A DNA stretch of 64,000 bases from Herbidospora cretacea (GTDB taxonomy: Bacteria; Actinomycetota; Actinomycetes; Streptosporangiales; Streptosporangiaceae): assembly GCF_001570605.1 (NCBI RefSeq), contig NZ_BBXG01000004.1:372001-436000 (forward strand). Reading direction: 5' to 3'. Under the pieces are notes generated by a model. That model did not search any database. It was not told where the DNA came from and was given only the letters and a program-made list of their open reading frames with translations. Position numbers and translations under genes: made by a program. Positions 8,656 to 15,437 of this stretch are shown in pieces. Every line of letters starts with the position of its first letter. Positions within the stretch are counted from its first letter, which is position 1.

Positions 8656-8695
8656 GCTTGACCTTGTCCGTGCGTCAGAGTTCTACCGTCCCGGC
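8656..8695 (+). promoter_or_regulatory. Divergent MerR-controlled promoter
   Basis: TTGACC (8658-8663) and TCTACC (8682-8687) are separated by 18 bp, a longer-than-optimal spacer like those MerR activators correct by DNA untwisting. The segment lies directly between the MerR start and the membrane protein start. Binding itself is not shown by sequence. Confidence 0.45.
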
Positions 8696-9331
8696 ATGAC
8701 CGACATGTCCAGACTCGCCGGTGTGCTGCTGCTGTCGTCCCTCACCGCCATGGTCGCGGGAGCGGCGGTGGCGGTGCCATCGGGGTTGACCCTGAATCCC
8801 GCCGATCTCGGGGCGACGCTCCAGGCCGTCCACGACCGGACCGGGCTCCACCTCCTCTCCCTGGCCCTCGACGTGCTCGGCTGGCTGGCGCTGACCGCCG
8901 CCGGTCTGGCCAGGGCCGGGCTCGCGGGCGGGCTGCTCGCCGCCGCCGGGCTGGCCGGAATGCTGCACGACGCGGGGAACCTCGCCGTCACCCAGCTCAC
9001 CGCCGACCCCGGCGCGGCGCTGCCGGTCCTGCTCACCGCCAAGTGGGCCGTCAACCTGGCCGGTCTGCTGTGGGTCGCCGCGACCGCCGCCGCGCTGCTC
9101 CCGCTCTCCGGACGGTGGCGATCGGCGGGGACGGCGGCGGCCCTGTCCGGGCTGGCCGCCGTCGTCCTTCCCTGGACGGCCGGGCTCGCGGGGCCGTCGG
9201 CGGCGCTGGAGCAGGCCGGGTACGCGCTGCACCTGCCCGTAATGGTGTGGTGGGGCGTGGTCGGTCTGCGGCACCATGGCCGGGATGCCCACCCCGAACC
9301 TCCCGTTCCGCTGGGACCTGATCCGGCGTGA
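8696..9331 (+). CDS. Polytopic membrane protein of unknown function
   Basis: 211 residues, almost entirely hydrophobic, with about six predicted membrane segments (roughly residues 5-25, 50-70, 72-92, 107-135, 140-160 and 175-195). I do not recognise a family signature. The start ATG at 8696 lies 8 nt after the likely -10 box of the MerR-type promoter. Divergent pairing with a MerR regulator suggests a drug- or stress-responsive membrane protein; this is inference only. Its end overlaps the next gene by about 56 nt. Confidence 0.6.
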   Translation: MTDMSRLAGVLLLSSLTAMVAGAAVAVPSGLTLNPADLGATLQAVHDRTGLHLLSLALDVLGWLALTAAGLARAGLAGGLLAAAGLAGMLHDAGNLAVTQLTADPGAALPVLLTAKWAVNLAGLLWVAATAAALLPLSGRWRSAGTAAALSGLAAVVLPWTAGLAGPSAALEQAGYALHLPVMVWWGVVGLRHHGRDAHPEPPVPLGPDPA

Positions 9332-10133
9332 CCACCTCGGCGCCCTCCTGGACGGACGACCCGAGCCCGACCTGCCCCACCTGGACGCGATCGTCGAATG
9401 CGGCGCGAAGGTGCTGGCCCGCAGCGGCGACGGCGACGTCCACTTCGGTGGGCGCTCGGCCGACAGCGTCTTCGACGTGCTCTCGGGCGCGCTGTCGGCC
9501 ACCGGCCGCCCTGACCGGGTCCGCCTGCTGCCCTTCTCCGCCCCCCGGCCGGGGACCCTCGTCCCGCACGAGATCCGCCAGCTCCGCGCGAACATGACCG
9601 CCCTGGGGCTCACCCCCCACGCGCTGGCCCGGCGCAGGACCCCGTACGTGCTGGCCGACCTCGTCGACTCCGGCGCCACCTTCACCCACCTGTACGGCCT
9701 CCTCCGCGACTGGACCGCCGACGAGCGCGAGTCGTGGGACGTGATCCGCCTCAAGCTGCGCTTCCTCGGCATCACCGGCCGCGAGAAGACCAGCCCCAAG
9801 ACGCGGCGCTGGTGGCAGAACGCCGATTGGACGGCCGAACTGCCCCGCCGCAACGTCACCAACGTGTCCGTCGACTGGGGGACCTGGTGCTACCTGGGCA
9901 ACAGCCAGCGCAAACTGACCGCCTCGTTCCGGCACGACCGCTGGGCCAGCGCGTCGGTCACCGTGCCCACCCATGACGACTGGACCCTCGACGCGCTCGC
10001 GGAGGCCGTCGCCTTCGTCGAACGGGGGCGCACCGGCGAGGTGCGGGAGCGGATCGCCCGGCATATGTCGAAGGAGCCGTCGTTCGCCGAGCCGTGGGCG
10101 CGGTCGCTGGCCCTCGCGCTACGGCGTCGCTGA
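9276..10133 (+). CDS. Conserved-looking cytoplasmic protein, function unknown
   Basis: 285 residues, soluble, no signal peptide, rich in Arg and Trp. I do not recognise it with confidence. A segment around residues 50-75 (HFGGRSADSVFDVLSGAL) faintly recalls phosphoribosyltransferase-associated proteins of stress operons, but that is not enough for a call. It starts inside the 3' end of the membrane-protein gene with no clear ribosome site, so it is likely coupled to it; an in-frame ATG at 9285 is an alternative start. Confidence 0.6.
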   Translation: MAGMPTPNLPFRWDLIRRDHLGALLDGRPEPDLPHLDAIVECGAKVLARSGDGDVHFGGRSADSVFDVLSGALSATGRPDRVRLLPFSAPRPGTLVPHEIRQLRANMTALGLTPHALARRRTPYVLADLVDSGATFTHLYGLLRDWTADERESWDVIRLKLRFLGITGREKTSPKTRRWWQNADWTAELPRRNVTNVSVDWGTWCYLGNSQRKLTASFRHDRWASASVTVPTHDDWTLDALAEAVAFVERGRTGEVRERIARHMSKEPSFAEPWARSLALALRRR

Positions 10134-10230
10134 ATCCGCGCGGACGCCGGCGTGGCAGGGCGCTCCAGGTCTCCCGGCGAACGGGGCGTATGTTAACAGC
10201 CGCGCACCTCATGTCGGATTCGGAGGCACC

Positions 10231-10902
10231 ATGGCGGGGGAGAACCACGCGCTCATCTTCGACTTCGACGGAGTGATCCTCGACACGGAGGCGGCCGTGG
10301 TCGCCGGATGGCGTGACGAGTGCGCCGACCTCGGCGTCCCCTTCGACGAGAAGGCCTTCACCGCCGCGCTGGGGCTGCCCAGCCTGCGCCCCGACCGGGT
10401 GGCGGAGCTGCTCGGCCAGGCGGGCGGCGACCCGCTGGAGGCGATCACCCGGATCCGGGCCCGGGTGAGGGTCCTCGCCCTGGACCTGCCGGTGCTGCCG
10501 GGTGTGCGTGAACTGCTGGCCCAGGCGCGGGCCGCCGGGGTCCGGACCGCGGTCGCCTCCGGCGCCAACCGCGAATGGGTGACGGGGCATCTGGAGCGTG
10601 TCGGGCTGCTGCCGGCGTTCTCCGCCGTGTTCTGCCGCGACGACGTCGCGGCCGGCAAACCCGCGCCCGACGTCTACCTGGCCGCCCTGGCGGGCCTGCG
10701 GACCCCGGCCGCCGGGGCGGTCGCGATCGAGGACACCGCCACCGGCGTCGCCGCCGCCCGCGCGGCCGGCCTGCGCTGCGTCGCCGTGCCCGGCCCCCTC
10801 ACCGCCGGCCACGACCTGGCCGCCGCCGACCTGGTCCTGCCGTCGCTGACCGGGGTCGTGCTCGACGACCTGTTCGCCCTCCGGCTAAGCGGGACGTCCT
10901 GA
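10231..10902 (+). CDS. HAD-family phosphatase, beta-phosphoglucomutase-like
   Basis: 223 residues of HAD subfamily IA. Motif I FDFDGVILDTE gives D11 (nucleophile) and D13; VASGANR is motif II; GKPAPDVYL supplies the motif III lysine; AIEDTATG is motif IV. The helical cap lies at about residues 20-90. Such enzymes dephosphorylate or isomerise sugar phosphates or similar metabolites in the cytoplasm; the substrate is unknown. The ATG at 10231 has a CGGAGG ribosome site. The 3' end overlaps the convergent reductase gene by 104 bp. Confidence 0.85.
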   Translation: MAGENHALIFDFDGVILDTEAAVVAGWRDECADLGVPFDEKAFTAALGLPSLRPDRVAELLGQAGGDPLEAITRIRARVRVLALDLPVLPGVRELLAQARAAGVRTAVASGANREWVTGHLERVGLLPAFSAVFCRDDVAAGKPAPDVYLAALAGLRTPAAGAVAIEDTATGVAAARAAGLRCVAVPGPLTAGHDLAAADLVLPSLTGVVLDDLFALRLSGTS

Positions 10903-11692
10903 CGAACCGGTCGCGCACCCACTCCTCGAACGGCACCGGCTCCCGCCCCAGCAGCTCCCGCACCACCGACGTGGCCGGATGGGGCGTGCGATGCCACGCC
11001 GCGAGCACCTCGATCAGCTCCGCGCCGTGCCCCGCCGCCCGCCACCTCTCCCGCGCCCGGACCTCGCCGATCTCGGCGAACTCCAGCGGCCGTCCCAGCG
11101 CGTCCCCGACCACCGCGAGCCGCTCGCGCGCCGTCAGGGCGACCGGCCCGGTGATCGTGTACGACCGCCCCGCGTGCCCCCCGTCGATCAGCACGCGCGC
11201 CGACACCGCCCCCACGTCGGCCTCATGGACGACGGCCACCGGAACGTCCCCGAACACCTCCTCCACCCGGCCCTCCTCGATCTGGGGGAGCCACTGCAGG
11301 GTGTTGCCCATGAAGTCGGTCGCCTCCAGGCGGGTCCACTCGACCGGCCCGGCGGCGAACGCCTCCTCCACCGGCCCGGCCTGCCCGTTCCACAGCAGGG
11401 CCACCCGCCGGACGCCCGCCTCCGCGAACAGCCCGGCCAGCTCGGGCCCGGTCGTGAGGGTGGCGTAGTCGTCGCCGCCGGTGGTCAGCAGATGCGCGCC
11501 GACGACCCCGGACAGCGCGTCGCGCAGCGAGGCCGGGTCGGTGAGGTCCCCCTTCACCACCTCCACCTGCGGAGGAAGGGCCGCCTTCCCGGGCGTCCGG
11601 GTCAGCGCGCGGACCTGCCGTCCCTCGGCCAGCAGGCTGTCGACGACGTGGCGTCCGGCCTTCCCCGTCGCCCCGGTCACGAGAAATGTCAT
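10799..11692 (-). CDS. NmrA-like NAD(P)-binding reductase
   Basis: 297 residues with a Rossmann start FLVTGATGKAGRHVV (GxxGxxG dinucleotide site), a VVKGDLTDPASL segment typical of NmrA/QOR2-type atypical SDRs, and no YxxxK catalytic pair, as in this subfamily. Members are redox sensors or quinone/NAD(P)H reductases. The last 35 or so residues, Arg-rich, are antisense to the HAD gene and may not matter for folding. It is divergent from the MobA-like gene with 90 bp between starts. Confidence 0.82.
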   Translation of the reverse strand: MTFLVTGATGKAGRHVVDSLLAEGRQVRALTRTPGKAALPPQVEVVKGDLTDPASLRDALSGVVGAHLLTTGGDDYATLTTGPELAGLFAEAGVRRVALLWNGQAGPVEEAFAAGPVEWTRLEATDFMGNTLQWLPQIEEGRVEEVFGDVPVAVVHEADVGAVSARVLIDGGHAGRSYTITGPVALTARERLAVVGDALGRPLEFAEIGEVRARERWRAAGHGAELIEVLAAWHRTPHPATSVVRELLGREPVPFEEWVRDRFVRTSRLAGGRTGRRARPRSATAGPGRRRPGRGRR

Positions 11693-11770
11693 GCGTCCGA
11701 GGCTACGAACGGCCCGCCGTCGCCACCTCGGCCGACGGGCCGAGCCGGGCCTGCGACTTTGGGCTCGGTC

Positions 11771-11776
11771 TAGCAT
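11771..11776 (+). promoter_or_regulatory. -10 box for the leaderless MobA-like gene
   Basis: TAGCAT sits 6 nt before the ATG at 11783, fitting the TAnnnT -10 consensus of actinomycete housekeeping promoters and implying a leaderless mRNA. No ribosome site precedes the ATG. Confidence 0.45.
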
Positions 11777-11782
11777 GCGCAG

Positions 11783-12598
11783 ATGCAGACAGCGGCAGGC
11801 GTCGTGCTCGCGGGCGGGCGCTCCACCCGGATGGGCGAGTCCAAGGCGTGGCTGGAGTGGCACGGGTCGACGCTGCTCCACCGCGCCGCCGCCCTGCTGG
11901 CCAGGACGGTCGACGGGCCGGTCGTCGTGGTGGCCGCGCCGGGGCAGGAACTCCCGCGCCTCCCGGCGGGCGTCGCGGTGGCCGAGGACCCGGTGGAGGG
12001 GCTGGGTCCCATGCAGGGGCTGGCCGTCGGGCTCGCGGCGGTGGCCGGCCGGGCCGCGACGGCCTTCGTGTGCTCCACCGACATGCCCTTCCTCCACCCC
12101 GCGTTCGTCCGCCGGGTCCTGCGCGCGCTGCCCGCCGGGGCGGACGTCGCCCTGCCGGTGGCGCGCGGCTTCCGGCAGCCGCTCGCCGCCGCCTACCGCA
12201 CCTCCCTCGCGGGCCTGGTCGGGGACCTGCTGGCCCAGGGCGACCTGCGGCCCGGCATGCTCTTCGAGCACTGCGAGGTGGCCCGGCTCGGCGAGGACGA
12301 ACTGCTGGCCGACGCCGACCTGGCCCGCCACGACCCGGCGCTGGAGTCGGTCGTGAACGTCAACTCGCCCGGCGACTACGCGGAGGCCCGCGCCCGGCCC
12401 GCGCCGGAGGTCATGGCCTTCGGCCGACGTGTCCGGGCCGCCACCCTCGGCGCCGCCGCGGCCGGGCTGAGCCTGGGCCGCCGGGCCGAGGTGGCGATCA
12501 ACGGCGATCAGCTGGCTTGGGACGACGAGCTGCCCCTGGTGACGGGGGACACCGTCGCGTCGCCGTCCGGGGACGCCGGTCGGGTCAGGAGCTCGTGA
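11783..12598 (+). CDS. MobA-like molybdopterin nucleotidyltransferase with MoaD/ThiS-like tail
   Basis: 271 residues. The N-terminal domain (1-200) is a MobA/MocA-type nucleotidyltransferase: VLAGGRSTRMGESKAWL is the nucleotide loop, and CSTDMPFL carries the metal-binding aspartate. MobA attaches GMP or CMP to the molybdenum cofactor. Residues about 210-271 resemble a MoaD/ThiS beta-grasp domain (VAINGDQ...GDTVA...SGDAG), but the C-terminal Gly-Gly needed for sulfur carriage is replaced (DAGRVRSS), so it may be structural only. The 3' end overlaps the convergent DUF6493-like gene by 91 bp. No other molybdenum-cofactor gene is in the window. Confidence 0.75.
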   Translation: MQTAAGVVLAGGRSTRMGESKAWLEWHGSTLLHRAAALLARTVDGPVVVVAAPGQELPRLPAGVAVAEDPVEGLGPMQGLAVGLAAVAGRAATAFVCSTDMPFLHPAFVRRVLRALPAGADVALPVARGFRQPLAAAYRTSLAGLVGDLLAQGDLRPGMLFEHCEVARLGEDELLADADLARHDPALESVVNVNSPGDYAEARARPAPEVMAFGRRVRAATLGAAAAGLSLGRRAEVAINGDQLAWDDELPLVTGDTVASPSGDAGRVRSS

Positions 12599-15303
12599 AG
12601 GCCGCGGCACGCGCGGCCCAGCGAGGTCGAACCCCGTCTCCTGGCCTGTACGGCCACCTCCGGTATCTCCCCCCGCGCGCCGGTCCACGTGGCGACGTCG
12701 ATGGCCAGCATGACGGCCTCGGTGTGCAGCGGCCGGGCCCGCTCGCCCTCCCTCGGGAGGAAGACGGACAGGAAGTGGCGCAGGATCGTCCACACCTCGG
12801 CGTGCGCGCCCTGCCGGGCGGCCAGCTCCAGCGAGGGCAGCGCCGGGTCGGCCTCGTAGCGGGTGCGGCGGCCCAGCAGTCCCAGCAGGCGGCCCGTCTC
12901 GGCGGCGGGCAGCGCGCCCTTGGCCGCGAGCCCGCGCAGCGGGTCGACCACGTCGTCACCCTCCACGGTGAGGAAGTAGGCCAGGACCAGCGCCGTCGCC
13001 GTGCCGGACGGGCCCTCGGCGAGCGCCAGGTCACGCAGGTCGCCGATCGCGATGTCCGGCGGGTCGAACCGGCCGATCAGGCCGGCCGCCAGGTGGGCCG
13101 CCGCGAGCTCCCGGTGGTGGGGTGTCATCGCGGCCCAGAAGTGGCGTGACCCCCGGTGGTAGGGGGGTGCCTCGGGCACGGTCAGCAGGGCGTCGAGCGG
13201 ATCGAGACCGGTGGATCCGACGGGCCGCCAGCTCACGTTGACGATGCCGCGCTGGTCGAGGACGTCGTCGTCGCAGGGCACGACGCGCGAGCCGAGGTCG
13301 AGGGTCCAGGTCAGCTCCACCAGCGGAGGCGGCGGCGCGCCCCGCTCGAACCGGCCGGCCACCTCCGCCGAGCCGCCGCGTCGTGCGCGTTCGACCAGGT
13401 CGGGCCGGGGTTCGGGTGGGAGCCGCAGGAGGGCCTGGGCCAGGTCGAGCGGGAGCGGTTCGCGGCCCGCGTACATCTCCAGGCGGTCGAGCAGCGCCTC
13501 CGGGTCGAGGTGGCCGTCGGCGCGGGTGGGCGTGGCCAGCAGGACCGGGGGCAGCGCGCCGCCCTTCGCCGCGCGCAGCAGCTCGTCGAGGCGGGCCAGC
13601 AGGAAGAAGTGCGGGCGGGCGCTCTGCCCCACGCGCGGGAGCCGGTTCCAGGGCTCGGGCGCGGGCCGCGACGCCGGGTCGTAGAGGTCGATCTGTTCTC
13701 GTACGTAGTCGGGCAAATCGTGCAAAGGGAAGATCGTGCGCAGGCCGGGGAACAACTGCAGGGCGCTGGCCGCGATGCCCACCATGCCGCCGTAGAGGGC
13801 CTGCCCGAGGTCCCCGGACAGGCCGGGGAAGGCGTTCTCCGCGTCGGTCCGCTGCTCCTCCGAGATCGGTCTCCGGTACGGCTCCCGCCGCGCCCCCGGC
13901 GGTCCCGGATCCTCGCCCGGATTGACCAGTTCCCTGGCCAGCGCCGTGCACCAGTCGCGGGGCGAGTCCCATTTGGGTGCGTCGTAGAGCACCGGCCGCA
14001 GATGCTCGCCGAACCGCAGGCCCAGCGTCTCCCGCAGCGAGGCTGGGTCGGCGCGCGCCTCCCGCACGACCGCCGCCAGCCACGCCTCGACGGAGATCCA
14101 GCCGATGTCCTCCGGCGGCCCGCCGTCCGGCCCCGTGACGGGGAAGGGTCCGGGAACGGAGACCTGAGGCAGACGTCCGGGAGTGAAGTCGCCGGTCCAG
14201 CCTCCGGCGAAGCGCTCGAAGAGCGGCCGGGCCGAGGCGGGCGGCAGCAGTTCGGCCGCCTCCAGGATCGGAGCGGGGTCGGTGAGGTGGGCGGCGTGCT
14301 TGAGCGTGAGGGCGACCGCCCGGTCGCGCACCTCATGGGAGGCGTGCGCATACGCGTTGGCCAGCGCGGTGACGTGGTCGGCCACCCGCTCCGGGGAGGC
14401 GGCCAGCTCGCGGTCGAGCCAGGTCAGCCCCTTCACGGTGAGCTTCGCCTCCGGCCGGAAGGTCAGCGCCTCGATCCCCTCGGCGACGTCCGCCGCGTCG
14501 AGTCGCGCGTGGCGCACCTGCTGCCAGGCCAGCTCGGCCACCGGCCCCGGCGCGGCGGGCAGCAGCCGCAGGTAGTCGCGCAGCCGCCCGGCCGACTCCT
14601 CCGGCGTGGGCGCCACGAGCGCGTGCAGCCGGGCGAAGAACCGCAGGTCCTGGACGTCGCCACCGAGCAGGAACCGGCGCACGCACCCCTCGACGACCTG
14701 TTCTCGGGGCAGCTCCCGCCCGGCCAGCGCCAGCCACCGCGACGGTTTCGGCGTGAGCGTCTCCCCGGCCAGCGCCCGCCCCGCCCCGGCCGCGTCGAAG
14801 ATCCTCGGGAGCAGGTGCGGCGTGAGCGGATCATGGGCGACACCGGGCGCCGCCAGCCAGGCCGCGACCAGCGGATCGTGGTCGGGCGGGGTGACCTCCC
14901 CGGCCCGCAGCAGCTCCAGCGCCAGCGGCACGACCCGGTCGTCGGGACGGCGGACGCGCTTCGCCAGCCGCACCGCCAGATCGGCCCGCCACGCCACCGG
15001 ACGACCGGACACCGCCTTCACCAGCAGTCGCGGACGCGGCGCGGCGGACCATCGAGGATTGAGGTCGCGCCGCATCAGCCAGGTGACCGCCCCGGCCGGC
15101 CCGGGGACGGCCGCCACGCCGACCATCATCAGCACCTCGCCCCGATCGGCGAAGGGATCGCCGACGTCGAGCAGCCCCCGCAGCCCGGCGGCCACCGCCG
15201 CCCGTTCAGCTTCGGAGAGCGTGGGCAACCGCAACGCCAGCCCCTCGGCGTCGCGGTTCAGCACGAGACCGGTGATCTCCGCGAGGACGCCACCTGAGCT
15301 CAT
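12508..15303 (-). CDS. Giant DUF6493-like protein, paralogue 1
   Basis: 931 residues, cytoplasmic, largely helical and HEAT-like, no catalytic motif seen. Shared with the two other paralogues in the window: LTRHLLPRIFDAAGAGRAL-type segment near 170, LRDYLRLLPAAPGPVAELAW near 245, VLLATPTRADGHLDPEALLDRLE near 590, and WTGARGEIPEVA near 890. The TPT-LDP motif recalls DUF6493, a family often found next to SWIM proteins. Its central insert (about 455-560, nt 13620-13930) differs from the other two. It is the last gene of a coupled operon: its ATG overlaps the small ORF stop (ATGA). The 3' end runs 91 bp into the MobA-like gene. Confidence 0.75.
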   Translation of the reverse strand: MSSGGVLAEITGLVLNRDAEGLALRLPTLSEAERAAVAAGLRGLLDVGDPFADRGEVLMMVGVAAVPGPAGAVTWLMRRDLNPRWSAAPRPRLLVKAVSGRPVAWRADLAVRLAKRVRRPDDRVVPLALELLRAGEVTPPDHDPLVAAWLAAPGVAHDPLTPHLLPRIFDAAGAGRALAGETLTPKPSRWLALAGRELPREQVVEGCVRRFLLGGDVQDLRFFARLHALVAPTPEESAGRLRDYLRLLPAAPGPVAELAWQQVRHARLDAADVAEGIEALTFRPEAKLTVKGLTWLDRELAASPERVADHVTALANAYAHASHEVRDRAVALTLKHAAHLTDPAPILEAAELLPPASARPLFERFAGGWTGDFTPGRLPQVSVPGPFPVTGPDGGPPEDIGWISVEAWLAAVVREARADPASLRETLGLRFGEHLRPVLYDAPKWDSPRDWCTALARELVNPGEDPGPPGARREPYRRPISEEQRTDAENAFPGLSGDLGQALYGGMVGIAASALQLFPGLRTIFPLHDLPDYVREQIDLYDPASRPAPEPWNRLPRVGQSARPHFFLLARLDELLRAAKGGALPPVLLATPTRADGHLDPEALLDRLEMYAGREPLPLDLAQALLRLPPEPRPDLVERARRGGSAEVAGRFERGAPPPPLVELTWTLDLGSRVVPCDDDVLDQRGIVNVSWRPVGSTGLDPLDALLTVPEAPPYHRGSRHFWAAMTPHHRELAAAHLAAGLIGRFDPPDIAIGDLRDLALAEGPSGTATALVLAYFLTVEGDDVVDPLRGLAAKGALPAAETGRLLGLLGRRTRYEADPALPSLELAARQGAHAEVWTILRHFLSVFLPREGERARPLHTEAVMLAIDVATWTGARGEIPEVAVQARRRGSTSLGRACRGLHELLTRPASPDGDATVSPVTRGSSSSQAS

Positions 15304-15437
15304 AACGCTCGCCTATTGCGGGTCATGAAACGGGCCTTTCGTTGTCGAGATCGAGCGCATCGGTGCGGAGGGCCCACCACGTCATGACACCGGCCCTTCG
15401 GCGACGCGAACAAGCGAGGTGCCGCCTGCGAGGTCAT
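15300..15437 (-). CDS. 45-residue basic small ORF coupled on both sides
   Basis: The frame starts with an ATG whose last bases overlap the TGA of paralogue 2 (ATGA at 15437-15434) and ends with a TGA overlapping the ATG of paralogue 1 (ATGA at 15303-15300). It encodes 45 residues with about 11 arginines and lysines and no membrane segment. Its last sense codon is TTA, rare in this genome. It contains two imperfect copies of a GTCATGA-AC-GGCC-TTCG block (15322 and 15381 on the plus strand). It could be a genuine small protein or only a ribosome-delivery linker for paralogue 1; I cannot decide. Confidence 0.5.
   Translation of the reverse strand: MTSQAAPRLFASPKGRCHDVVGPPHRCARSRQRKARFMTRNRRAL

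Noticed and set aside
15322-15417. Two imperfect direct repeats that might be an insertion or attachment site
   Set aside because: Only two copies with about 75 percent identity, inside a coupled small ORF, no recombinase nearby.
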